From: Mycocentrospora acerina
Taxonomy: Eukaryota; Ascomycota; Dothideomycetes; Pleosporales
Assembly (NCBI GenBank): GCA_022701365.1
Contig: JAKUHH010000230.1
Location: forward strand, 62,001 to 126,000
DNA: 64,000 nt
Direction: 5' to 3'
Numbering within the stretch: the stretch's first letter is position 1; the number at the start of each line of letters is the position of its first letter. Both the position numbers and the translations under genes were made by a program. Positions 36,401 through 45,222 of the stretch are shown here, piece by piece. The notes beneath the pieces are model-generated. The model was not told the origin of the DNA, searched no databases, and saw only the letters and a program-made list of their open reading frames with translations.

Positions 36401-38794
36401 TACAACGACCTTGTTGCGAGGGGACTGGGAGCGGCTACGGCTCTGGTATTTCCGTCTTGCCACAGCTCCGACTGCTGCGCCTGCCAAACCTGCGCCAACC
36501 ACTGTTCCGAAACCGCTGCCCTTTGTCGACTTGCGGGCTCTCGATCTCGATTCAGAGCTTGATCCGGAATACCGTCGAGCAATCTTGTAGTCTTTCCTGT
36601 CTTTCGTGATACCTGTTGACATGATCGACATCCTATCCGCAGAGTTGCTTCGGTGGCGGATCTCAGAGGCGCCGTATTCGTAATACTTTCGCTCCCGAGA
36701 TTGGCTGCGGCTACGGCGTGACTGCCTTGATTCGCGTCCAGATTTAATGCTGTAGGTGTCATCAAAGTCATTCCGAGAAGCGCCCCAAACGGCCTTGCCG
36801 GCCTTGGCCAGACCAACTCCTCCAAGTCCTGCAGCGATCCAGCCTGCAGCGTTGGTACTCTTCTTGCGCTTCTCATCGCTAGAGGACAGAGAGGCGCGAG
36901 AGGATTTCTTGTTCAACGAGTATCGAGACTGTTTCTCGATACCGCTGGGGGGGCGCATATATTCGTTGGAGCGTTTACGGTGGTAGTGATGTTTACGCGG
37001 GGCATCCAAGACGGAAGAGCGAGGGTCAAAGCAGCCTTTGCAGACGCCAATGTACTCGGTGTACTCTTCCATCTTCTGAATATCCTCGTGGTCCTTCCAC
37101 CAGTCCACAAACCTAGAGACGGGGCCAGTATGTTGATGCTGATGAGCCATACCTCCGGCTGTGAAGGGACTAGGTGCTAGGCCATTACCGCCGTTGTGCT
37201 GTCCTCCAAATCCACCAGGCATTGAAGATGTGTGGTTGTGCGAGCTGTGGTGCGAGTTGGATTGGGAGTTGTGATTGTGCAAGCCGTAGGCGGCCAGACC
37301 AGCAGCTCCGGCAGCGTACAATCCAGCGTGTGAGCTACCAGAGTGCTTTTCGGGCTTTCCTGGACGAGGCGGCTTCATGGGAGGTGCGCCTTCTGCGGCG
37401 TCATGGTAGGGGGGAAGGTTGCTGTTGTTGTTAGCAGCATTGGATGAGTATCCTCCCTGGTAGTAGGTAGATGCAGAGGGGCCGGCGCCGTAAGATGTGT
37501 TGCCGTACGATGCGCCGGGAGCACCATTGGAGTAATTAGCAGTCTGCTGCGCAGATGATTGGTGAATATTAGTCGAGCTATAACTCGTGGAGTGTTGTGC
37601 GGCAGATTGGTGTGTATTAGATGAGCTGTGGCCCATGGCGTATCCAAGGGCTGCTCCGCCAGCTAGCGTGGCGGCCGAGCCGAGTTTACCTGGACGGTCA
37701 GGCTTCGAGTTGCTCGGGCGCGGTGGCTGCTGGGGCGTGGGGCCGTCGTCGACAAAGGCGCCAGGCATAGAAGAAGGTCGCGAAGGTTTAGAAGCAGGGG
37801 TATCATTGTTGTTATAGTTGTTGTGGTTGTTATGGTTGCTGTTGTTGTGAATGTTGTTGTTGTTGATGGTGGTGGTGGCGTTGTTGTTGTTGTTGCTGCT
37901 GCTGCTGGAGTAAAAGGCAGCCGCAGAGCCTGAGCCAGTGTCGGCGACAGGGTTTGCCTGCGACAATGCAGGCGTTAGGTGGGGCGTGTCCTGGCCGACG
38001 ATGACTGAGGGCTGTTGGGGACGAACGCCAGGCTGGTTGGAGATGGATGCGCCTTGGTCGTTGTAGAAGTCGGCAGCGGCGCCAAAGGGATTGCCGCCGG
38101 GCATGGCACTGGAAGCATAGTGGGCGGGATTCTGGCCGGGGAATTGGTCCTGCACGTGGCTGGACACGGCGCCCATGGGCGGTGGCGGCAATGCGCCGGA
38201 CATCATGGGCGCGCCTGCCTGGCCAGGGAACTGCGAGAAGCCATTGTCGGCGGACTGGCCGCTGAAGCTCCTGTCCACGACGGCCCTGGGGCTGTCCACG
38301 ATGCCGCCTCTGTAGCCGCCAGCCTGCGACGAGCTGCCTGAGCGCTCCGAGCGCGTGGCCCGCTTCTTCTCGTTCTTGTCGGTCTTCCTGTCCTTGTCCT
38401 TGTCCTTGCCCTTGCCCTTGGCGCGGTCCTTGTCCTCGCGGCTGCGGGAGCGGTCGCGTCGCGCAGCCGACACCGAGGAAGCTGCGTAGCTCGAGGGCCG
38501 TTCGTCGCGTTGCCGGGGAGCGCTGCGGGCGTCGCGCGGCGGGTCGTCGTACAGGTCGTCGCTGGCACGGGGGCGCGGCATGTCGTCAAAGGCAGTGGTG
38601 AACGAGGCAATTGACGACGGCGCGGTGTCGGTGCGGCGAGGCTTGCGTGTCGACGTCGACGAGACAACCGAGCGCTGGTCGGGATCGCGGTCGTCGCGCT
38701 TCGCACGCGTGCTGGAGGAATCGCTGCGACGGCGGCGGCTGTCGTCGTCCTTGGCCGAGGCGGCGTCGGTCTTGCCCGTGAACCTGCTCCACAT
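5498..38794 (-). CDS. lah: Leashin (LAH)-family giant Woronin-body tether / 'involucrin repeat protein'
   Basis: Four exons, complement of 30371-38794, 7228-30279, 6172-7171 and 5498-6120. They total 33,099 nt, an exact multiple of three, for 11,032 residues (about 1.2 MDa). Start ATG 38794; stop TGA 5498-5500. All three introns have good ends: 30280-30370 (GTCCGT...TTAG), 7172-7227 (GTAAGT...GTAG), 6121-6171 (GTAAGC, branch CTAAC). Identity rests on family features I recognise: an Arg/Ser/Asp-rich N-terminus; a block with WWKDHEDIQKMEEYTEYIG and a Cys585-x2-Cys588 pair; a charged helix; the STAVPIRFRKP and FRPLYLVERNR blocks near 2905-3015; a lysine-cassette middle; YVLNDPSF-type motifs; and a C-terminal domain (about 10,493-11,032) with coiled coil followed by a conserved globular part (RDEDYFDSACQQLCQHVQQW, MDREQRQKLKSLEKTL). 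Known for the family: N-terminal sequences bind the Woronin-body membrane protein WSC, and C-terminal sequences associate with cortex or septal pore. Function here is inferred by homology. Confidence 0.85.
6121..6171 (-). other. Last intron of the giant gene, length divisible by three
   Basis: 51 bp, GTAAGC at the 5' end, CTAAC branch site and CAATAG end. It contains no stop in the reading frame, so an ORF search reads through it and adds 17 residues. Removing it restores a contiguous family sequence (DVG-PPRAVAQW). Retention would give an in-frame insertion. Confidence 0.85.
7172..7227 (-). other. Intron joining the 23-kb exon to the C-terminal coiled-coil domain
   Basis: 56 bp with a perfect GTAAGT donor after MAETF and a TATGTAG acceptor before EAWGEAQGSP. 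Phase 0. Without it the long frame would end eight codons later, and the C-terminal domain would look like a separate gene starting at ATG 7141. Confidence 0.9.
9433..9996 (-). repeat. Duplicated VKNLAEQF and YVLxDPxF motifs in leashin
   Basis: SVKNLAEQF is encoded twice (about 9880-9906 and 9967-9995). FDxxYVLNDPSF (about 9690-9730) and FDPMYVLSDPAF (about 9433-9470) form a second pair. These stand out as ordered motifs within disordered sequence and may be binding sites. Confidence 0.75.
24746..24955 (-). repeat. 126-bp repeat encoding D(V)DASAVPLPxDA units in leashin
   Basis: TCCGCCGGCAACGG recurs at 24746 and 24872 (126 bp, 42 codons). The encoded protein alternates DASAVPLP and DPSAVPLP half-units, so the array is itself a doubled shorter repeat. 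Confidence 0.85.
26197..27756 (-). repeat. Seven copies of an FFTDNGKPAFxFP motif in leashin
   Basis: Near 27735, 27605, 27460, 27300, 26610, 26365 and 26220, the minus strand encodes FTDNGKPAFVFP-like sequences (variants VDDGKPAF, TDNGKPSF, TDNGKSAF). Four are spaced about 130-160 bp, then come two larger gaps. The flanking residues vary, so the core looks like a conserved short linear motif. Binding partner unknown. Confidence 0.9.
27399..27426 (-). repeat. Trinucleotide (CAG/GCA) run encoding poly-alanine in leashin
   Basis: A pure GCA repeat within the FFTDNGKPAF region gives an Ala run of about 9-10 residues, within a longer Ala/Thr stretch. Confidence 0.9.
28447..28728 (-). repeat. In-frame 141-bp tandem duplication in leashin
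   Basis: Two direct copies of a 141-bp (47-codon) unit, 28447-28587 and 28588-28728, differ at only a few positions. Both encode a segment with DDETLVGEASVVSGP and REKILESTKPRDGGDEIVQR. The near identity points to a very recent duplication. Confidence 0.92.
30280..30370 (-). other. Intron fusing the N-terminal and repeat halves of leashin
   Basis: 91 bp, donor AAG/GTCCGT, acceptor GTTAG, phase 0. The N-terminal frame otherwise stops at TAG 30344-30346. The downstream frame is open from 30279 but contains no ATG for roughly 300 codons (its apparent start at 30213 is GTG). The joined sequence reads ...ENDDK-VHSRSRSHS...DVRAVAEATPLPADEP.... This supports a single transcript rather than two genes. 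Confidence 0.75.
33594..33720 (-). repeat. Tandem octapeptide repeat SNVKTYEP in leashin
   Basis: Five 24-bp units, four of them VKTYEP (preceded by SS, SS, NN, SN) and one VKTSEP. The high nucleotide identity indicates recent expansion. Confidence 0.9.
33929..34051 (-). repeat. (Glu-Arg)n dipeptide tract in leashin
   Basis: About 40 residues of alternating Glu-Arg broken once by Asp-His, encoded by a CGTTCA/CGTTCG/CGTTCC hexanucleotide array on the plus strand. It follows a Lys/Ser/Asp stretch. Confidence 0.9.
34200..35030 (-). other. Long charged alpha-helical (coiled-coil or single-alpha-helix) segment of leashin
   Basis: About 275 residues (roughly 1256-1532) almost free of Gly and Pro and dominated by Glu, Arg, Gln and Ala, with local repeats such as RQHEEEERRRLE (two copies, 34740-34815) and AERREADR. 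Charge patterning suggests a stable single alpha helix or coiled coil, a good rigid spacer in a tether. Confidence 0.7.
35418..35520 (-). repeat. Gln/Pro/Ser repeat tract in leashin
   Basis: Imperfect repeats of QSQPQ/QFQPQ about residues 1092-1126. The plus strand shows a GAGGTTGGGACTGA-type tandem repeat. Confidence 0.8.
37804..37912 (-). repeat. Poly-asparagine tract in leashin N-terminal region
   Basis: Codon runs of AAC/AAT with interspersed His, Thr, Ser and Tyr encode an Asn/His-rich low-complexity segment at about residues 295-331, preceded by a Ser5 run. The DNA is a GTT-rich microsatellite on the plus strand, so its length is likely to vary between strains. Confidence 0.85.
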
Positions 38795-40200
38795 GGTGTG
38801 TGTGTGTGCGTGGGTGGGTGGGTGATGCGACGAGGCAACTGCGCGCGGGTCTTGGGCTGTTGGGGTCGATGGGCGCTATGGATCGGCGGAGGGTGCGTGT
38901 GGCGCTTCAAGTCAGACAGAGCTTCAGAGCAGACAGAGCGTCAAATCAGACAGCGACGCGCTCCCAAGGTCATGTCGGGGCGGGTGGTGCAGTGGCTACG
39001 GGCAGTGGCTCCGTGCAGTCAAGGCAGCCGGGGGGAGATGTGCTCGATCACGGCGCACGATGCAGCCTGCCACTGGTGTGTTTTGGGCGTGTGTGTGCAA
39101 CAGAGTGCCAGTGCCAGTGCAAGCTGAGGGCGCAATCAATGAGCTGTCGATGGGCCCAGTAAATTGATCGGCAGCCGTCAGAGATGGCTGGGCTCCAATC
39201 AAGGCGTCTGCTGCCGCCGCCTCGGATGCCCCCAGGCTCCGTGCGCAAGCTTGAGCTGCCCGTCTCGCCGTGGGTCCAGATGGCTTCGTCGAGCGGGGCG
39301 CTGGGGGAACTGCTGCACAGCGCTGCCGGCCTGCTTGACGCGTTTGGCGGCGACGTGTTGCTGACAGCTTCACTTTGCTGCACCTCTCTCTGGCCCTCTG
39401 GCCCTCTGCCTCTGCCCGTGCATCTGCATCTGCATCTGCCCCCCACCTGCAGCGTGGCCATCCATGCTGGCTTGCTGCGATACCCATGCCTCTTTTTTTG
39501 TTGGCCGCTGCCAAATCAGGGAACCACCCACAAGCACTGCACACGCCCAGATTGGGCAAATTGCACGTGCCCATCCTCGCCCATCTCGCGTTTTTACGCG
39601 CACCATTACGCGCGCCATTCCGCGCCAACATCAGCTTGTAGTCAGTCACCATGGCATGCGCAACCGTCTTCAGTGCCGTCCATTAAAACTACCTGCGCCT
39701 CGGCTGCTCACACTGCAATCTGCGCCGCCAGGCTTGCAGTGCTTCCAAACGCTCTTGCTATCCCATCTCTGACAAATTGCTCGCCAGTCCTCGTCAACAG
39801 CTCCCCGGAAGACCTCCATCAAGAGCCATCAGAAAAACTGCATCTGAATTAGAGTCCTCAGCGTCCTCAGAGTCCTTGTAGCTGTCAGAGCTTGTCTCCC
39901 CCCAAAAAATATCCCCCTCGTAGCACACATCTCCGCTCGCACTCTTTCCAGCCAAACCTCCATACTTTTGCATTCAGCAGCCGTCATTATCACCCCCAAA
40001 CAACCAATCCTATCCCTGCCATCCGGGACACTAAAAGCTGACAATGCATCCCTCGCAGACGCGAAGACCTCGTGCGTTTCAGATTTCCTGAGCATGCCCA
40101 TCAATTTCAAGAGCTGCCACTCTTTGCGATAAAACTCGAGCGCCCGTACTCACACGCTCATTGGGGCGCCTTGTATGCGCCTCTCGCCCGCAGAACCACG
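38795..40200. other. Intergenic region: promoter and leader of the giant gene
   Basis: 1.4 kb between the leashin start codon and the stop of the RNA15-like gene. Immediately upstream of the leashin ATG the minus strand is CA-rich ((CCCA)n/(CA)n). Open frames here (for example 39184-39852 plus and 38996-39652 minus) overlap, are Cys/Pro/His-rich and lack any domain. I see no RNA gene. Confidence 0.45.
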
Positions 40201-41203
40201 CTATGGTCGTCCTCCAGCCATCAGCATCTGTCGGATCTGCATGATTTGAGCGCGGTACTCCGGTGTCAACTGGTCAATTTGTTGCGGTGTCAAAGCCATG
40301 ACCTGCGCGTACAGTGCTTGTTGGTCCATGGCAACGGGTGCTGGCTGCGCAGGAGGCGCCGGTGCGTATTGCTGTGGTGTCGGTGCTTGTGCGTACGGCT
40401 GCGGGATAGGCAGTTGGGGCTGCGGCGTAGGAGCAGCTTGTGGTGGGTAAATGGGGTAGTTCATTGGCGGCCGCCCTGGCGGAGGCTGGTGCTGCACAGG
40501 CGGGAGCTGGGCTGCTGGAGCTGGGGCCGCTGGCTGTGACTCAACAATAGAGCCCAATATTTGCGGGTCGACAAGCTGAAGAAGAAGAAGCGATTGGAAG
40601 ATAGCATACGCCAGTTGAGGAGCCTGCCGTAACAACTCGGTCGCCTTGGCTGGATCTGTCATGACGAGGCCCTTCATCTGCGAGAGAATGTCCAGGAGCT
40701 GCTCCGGGGGGAGCGTAGATAGCGTGCGCGAGATTGCATCAGGGCAGGTGAGGTTGGGCGGTAGGGCGACGCCTGGTGGGAGAGGACCGAGCGCGCTCGT
40801 GTGTTGCGCCTGCGCCTGCTCTGGGGGCTGTCCGTTCATGACTGTGTGCGAGGGGGGATTCTGCGCAGAGGGAGCGTTGTCGCCAGAGCCATTGTCGTTG
40901 GACCAGTCAACCCTCAGCTTCCTGCCCATGAGATCGTAGTCGTTCAGGTTGCGCACAGCGGAGGCTGCTGCATCGGCGTCTTCAAACTCGGCGAAGCCAA
41001 AGCCCTTGGGGCGACCCGTCTCCTTGTCATACACAAGGCGGAAGTTGTTGACCTTTCCGACGCGGCCCAGTGTCTCGATGATGAGTTCTTCAGTTCCTCC
41101 TGTGCATGTGTGAGCAACGCGCCAGAACAGTGAGGCCAGAAGACCAACCATAGGGAATATTCCCAATAAACACAACGCGACCAGCCTTGTCGTTGGGCGG
41201 CAT
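40201..41203 (-). CDS. RNA15: RNA15/CstF64-like RNA-binding subunit of cleavage factor
   Basis: Binds the GU/U- or A-rich element of pre-mRNA during 3'-end cleavage and polyadenylation in the nucleus. Two exons, complement of 41149-41203 and 40201-41099, give 317 residues. The 49-bp intron (41100-41148, GTTGGT...CACAG) lies inside the RRM, after NIPYG. Domains: RRM at about residues 9-85 with RNP2 VFIGNI (11-16) and RNP1 KGFGFAEF (50-57); a CstF hinge-type helical region (about 130-200, LPPEQLLDILSQMKGLV, ATELLRQAPQLAYAIFQSLLLL); a Pro/Gln/Ala-rich linker; and a CstF C-terminal helical bundle (LTPQQIDQLTPEYRAQIMQIRQML) at the end. An ORF search that ignores the intron extends to 41373, but that extension is non-coding. 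All three family domains are present, so the assignment is strong. Confidence 0.92.
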
Positions 41204-41583
41204 GATGAACAAACGGCTCTCGTGTCGCTGCAGAGATAGTTGTGTCGGATGCCAGGGTTGAGGGAATGTGGAGACACTTTTGTATTGTCGAGAACTGGAC
41301 TTCCTTCACAGACGCGATGCTTCACGGAGCTCCACACTAGTGTCTTGGCACGTCGCTCACAATGGCAATGCAAGGCTCAACATTACGCTTTAGACTTGAA
41401 GACAAGTACAAAGGGCAAAGTGGTATTTTTGTTGGTTTGTATATATATTTTTTAATTCTTCTATCAGAACGACACTGTACAGTTGATTCCTCTGTTTCTA
41501 ATCGTGATACTCTCAATCAATGCTCTGCTTCGTAATATCATCGCATGGCACATCACACGTCAATCATCGTCGTCATAAATTCC
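41204..41583. other. Spacer between amine oxidase 3' end and RNA15 promoter
   Basis: 380 bp. AT-rich around 41433-41460 with a TATATATATTTTTT run. It contains the leader/promoter of the RNA15-like gene and the 3' end of the amine oxidase transcript. Confidence 0.4.
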
Positions 41584-43793
41584 TCACAACTTCGGCGCAC
41601 AACATGTCCCATCCTGGCCAACCACCGCCACTACACTAGGCTGGTGGTGCTGCTCCGCCTGACCACTCTGCTCGCTCAGCAACTTACTCTTGTTGACGCC
41701 CTGCTCACTAGGTGGAACATCCAACGCCGGGTTCTTGTCAAAAAAGTTGACAGGCCTCATGTGGATCCTCAGGATCTCGCATGGCATGACTGGGAAGTCC
41801 TATTCTTTGTTAAGCCCATGTCCAAATAGCAACGGAGAATTAAATGTCCTTACCTCGATTCTGGGCACATGGTTAATGCCCGCTTGCACATACAACACAA
41901 AATCTGTGTCTTTCACGTCTTCATTCCTGTCAGCCCATGACCGCACACCAGTGCCGCCTCGCGACTGATTGGTGTAGAGACCGCCAGCATAGAGTTCGTT
42001 ATCCTTGTATTTCACCACATATACGTTGCGGTCGGAGAATTCGGCGCGCTTGTAGTTGAAGCTGTCCTTATCCGACAAGATCTTCTGGAATGGCGGGGCC
42101 TGAATCTTGTATGCGACTGGCTTGCCATTGATAGGGTTTCTTACGCTCGCGTTCTGGATTTTGAAAGTGCCGTTGTTCTCATACGCAATATCATACCCAC
42201 CAGACTTCTCAATTACAGTTTCTTTCACGTAGTATCCAGTGCCATGGGGATTGAATTCCGAGCGTGGCATGGGAAATGCTTCGTCGTAAACAAGTCGGTT
42301 ATCGTTAGAGCCGTCGAGCATGGGGTCCACACGCAGACTGAAGATGTGCTGATGGTGTGGGGCTAGGACACCGGGGTGCACAACAGTGCCAAAGGGGACT
42401 TCGACTCCCTCATCAATAGGCTGGGTGCTCAAAATACCCGTAGCTCTGATCTGGTACTCCAGATCACCGGCCTGGTTGAAAACAAAGGCAAGGATGTACT
42501 CATAGTTGGCCACGGTGATGATCGACTGCAACACCAGCTCTCGCGACCGAACGACGGCAGCCCGACCCGTACGGTAGTTGGTATGCTTCCACAACAATCC
42601 TCCATCTTGCTCATGAATGCATACTACGTTCGGCATCTGGATGACGCCGCCCTTGTCGTCTGACAGGACTGAATCGAGGTAGTATATCGATCCAAGACAG
42701 TCGCACCCAAGCTTCAAGTTGTTCGCCATGATGCCAGCTCCAGCGTCACCGAGATCGAAAGCTGACTTCTTGTGGTATGGGTGTCGTGGATCCGCATATG
42801 GAATGTTCATGTCCGACAAACTCAAGCGATAGAACAAGCTTCGGCCATCATAGCGCACATCATAGAGAACCATGCCCTCTCTCTGGTTGAAACCGACCCT
42901 GAAGTTCCACTTCTGCCATGATAATACGCTCGAAGTACCTTCTTGCTTGACCTGAAAGCTTGCTCCTTCTGGCTGCACCACATTCAATGGCTTCAGATCC
43001 GTTCGGAGCGTCTGGGCTTCTGGAATGTATTCGTTCGGTGGTTGGATCTTGTACGGTCCAACTGGCTTGATCGTATTATCCGCACCAGTAGGCATGATAT
43101 CGACGCGAACAACTGTCATACTTACCGTACTGATAACGGGTGAGATTGAGAGTGGCATCGCATAGTGGTTCGAGTCGGCTTCTGAGGAGTTCATGGGATC
43201 TCGCAGGTAAAGAAAGCACTGCCATAGTCTTTCTGCGTCGTCGACGCCATCAGAGCCGTATATCCAGGGGTCCGCAACAACCACTGTGCCTTCTGGGAGC
43301 TTCAGTTTCGCTAATTCGGTCTGCACTTTCTCGTCTGATAGAGCAATCTTCTCGACGGCTATGATCTCCTCTCCGTCTACACTCGCATGGACAAATGGGC
43401 CAAGAAGTACATTTCGCAACACTCGACCAGAAGTTAGGTCAACGACTGCTTCGTGGAATTTGCTCTGCTCTCGTATTTAGAACACACCATGTTTGGGTGT
43501 TTGCTAGGGCTCAAACTTACAGTGTTCTTGATGTAATAGTTTACAAAAGCCTTCCTCGAAATATCAGGTCGCGTCTGCCCATTGTGCTCCGCCTCTAGGT
43601 ACGGCAGCACCTCGCTCTTTGGTGGCTCTTCCAATGTCACAACTTTAAACTGCAGCTCCGTGCGCGCAGGCCATGAAGCCTTTAAAATCTGTGCTGCTTT
43701 TATAATCTCCGCTTCCGACAATGGCGCAAATGGGTGTGAAGCCACCGTTTTGGTAGCCTGTGGCGTCGGGTCAGTAGCGAGTTGTGTTGACAT
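41584..43793 (-). CDS. Copper amine oxidase (TPQ-containing)
   Basis: Oxidises primary amines to aldehyde, ammonia and hydrogen peroxide using copper and a self-generated topaquinone. Three exons, complement of 43521-43793, 41854-43464 and 41584-41799, give 699 residues, the usual family length. Introns 43465-43520 (GTAAGT) and 41800-41853 (GTAAGG) are phase 0. The acceptor of the first could equally be 3 bp upstream. Motifs: N2/N3 domains in the first 220 residues; catalytic-base Asp328 in AFDLGDAGAG; topaquinone precursor Tyr412 in ANYEY; copper ligands His462 and His464 (HQH) and His623 (INHVPRIEDFPVMP). All key residues are present, so activity is expected. No signal peptide is seen. The protein ends in PKL, which resembles a non-canonical type 1 peroxisomal signal. 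A GATA pair lies upstream, in keeping with nitrogen control. The amine substrate is unknown. Confidence 0.94.
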
Positions 43794-43977
43794 CTTCAGG
43801 TTGAATGGCGATTCACACTCTCAGATTTGACAGATGGCATTTGTAGAAACTGAGGCTTGGCCTTGGATTTATAATGGCTTCCTCTCTCGTTAGGGCCCGG
43901 ACGATGATCCACTGGGCCTACATCTGTTACCTAACATGCGCGACTTTGCCTGCTACACTGGGAGTACAATTCGACGT

Positions 43978-43988
43978 TGATAAGATAG
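43978..43988. promoter_or_regulatory. Paired GATA sites upstream of the amine oxidase
   Basis: TGATAAGATAG contains two overlapping HGATAR matches about 185 bp upstream of the amine oxidase ATG. AreA/NIT2-type GATA factors activate nitrogen-scavenging genes through such sites. Assignment by motif and position only. Confidence 0.4.
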
Positions 43989-45086
43989 TGGGCCCTGTCG
44001 TATCTTGCTCGCATCGAGCTGCCAGTGCGGGATTAGTGAGTTGACGAATGCTCGACGCTCGAATGTCCATAGCGAGTACCCCGCTTTTTGTGTTTGATGT
44101 GTTTGCATAGGAATTTGACAACCTCGAGGCCCTTCGAATGACCGTTATTGCAATGTCGACGTCTTACCATGACCGTCCTCATCGAAGCAACAGTCATACT
44201 ACAAGGGAAACCATCGCGACGGTACTGCGAAAAGAGCGTTACACGCAACAACGATGATACATTCGTGCTGAGCGGCGCTGCACGTGTCGCCTTTAGCAAG
44301 CTCTCGTGTGTTACCTTTGCGACAATACATACTTGGACCATGCTTCGCTCAAAAGGCTTGCTTGTTCTGCCATCCTTTCACAATCACAACACATGCCGAT
44401 GGTGTGATCACTGTTGTCATCTTCATCAACCCAAATATTTCGACTCTCGCGGCAGTGGTGAAGAATGGAGAAACTTCACTTCTCCCAGGATCAATAAATT
44501 ACAACTAATCAACCATCAAATCAAAACGCGCTGACAGAACTATATTCAACACATGCCTGCACGTTTATGAAATCCAGGCGAAAGTGGCTTGGTTAAAATC
44601 CCCGTTAGGTTTCGAACTCCTCTCATTGTGATCAATTTTCAATTCTCCGACATTACCATGTCACATCAATCTATTTTCCACACAGTGCAACCTTCCATCA
44701 ACTTCCTTTCATCCATATTGACGAGCCTGCAGCTTCGTTTACTTCCTGACACATGACATGTGGGTCTTGTGGGCAAAACATGTTTCGAATGAAACAACAA
44801 GGCGTCATGCACCACCTTCTGCTTTACTCTTCAGATGTTCGTTGCAAGATACCAAGATGTCAATTAACACGATTCAACTTGGCACTCAAAGCAATGTTTG
44901 CAAAATAGCTGCGTGCATGTATGCCCTCGAAACTGGCTGCTCTATCCGCATTTCAATTCATGGCCTGGGTTGTTTACCGATATTGCGGATCGACAGCCCT
45001 GTGATCATCACGCATATGGATGCTGATGCTTGATTCAATCAGGCCGACTACCCAGATTGTTGCAGGATAGATGAGTCTTCTTACTG

Positions 45087-45092
45087 CGGGGG
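45087..45092 (+). promoter_or_regulatory. Candidate CreA/Mig1-type site
   Basis: GCGGGG matches the SYGGRG carbon-repressor consensus about 130 bp upstream of the LPMO start codon. A single six-base match is weak evidence. Carbon repression is common for such genes. Confidence 0.3.
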
Positions 45093-45129
45093 CAGCCACT
45101 CCGCGGCATTGCCATGCGAAGAGAAAGGG

Positions 45130-45137
45130 TATAAAAA
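45130..45137 (+). promoter_or_regulatory. TATA box of the LPMO gene
   Basis: TATAAAAA lies 86-93 bp upstream of the ATG at 45223, a plausible distance for a fungal core promoter with a short leader. Confidence 0.6.
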
Positions 45138-45222
45138 TGACAAAGTCCTCGATCTTAGACAGACATCGCAAAAGCAACCCAACAGTCCATATCCAACTCT
45201 TCTCCTGTTCATCAGTCTAGTC

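Larger units (their letters stand above)
43794..45222. other. Divergent promoter region between amine oxidase and LPMO
   Basis: 1.43 kb between two divergent genes. It contains the GATA pair (43978), a GCGGGG at 45087-45092 and a TATA box at 45130. Small open frames (44148-44534 and others) have no domain. No RNA gene recognised. Confidence 0.5.

Noticed and set aside
39184..39852. 222-codon open frame on the plus strand upstream of leashin
   Set aside because: Cys/Pro/His/Leu-rich translation without domain, overlapped by equally long frames on both strands; typical of GC-rich promoter sequence.
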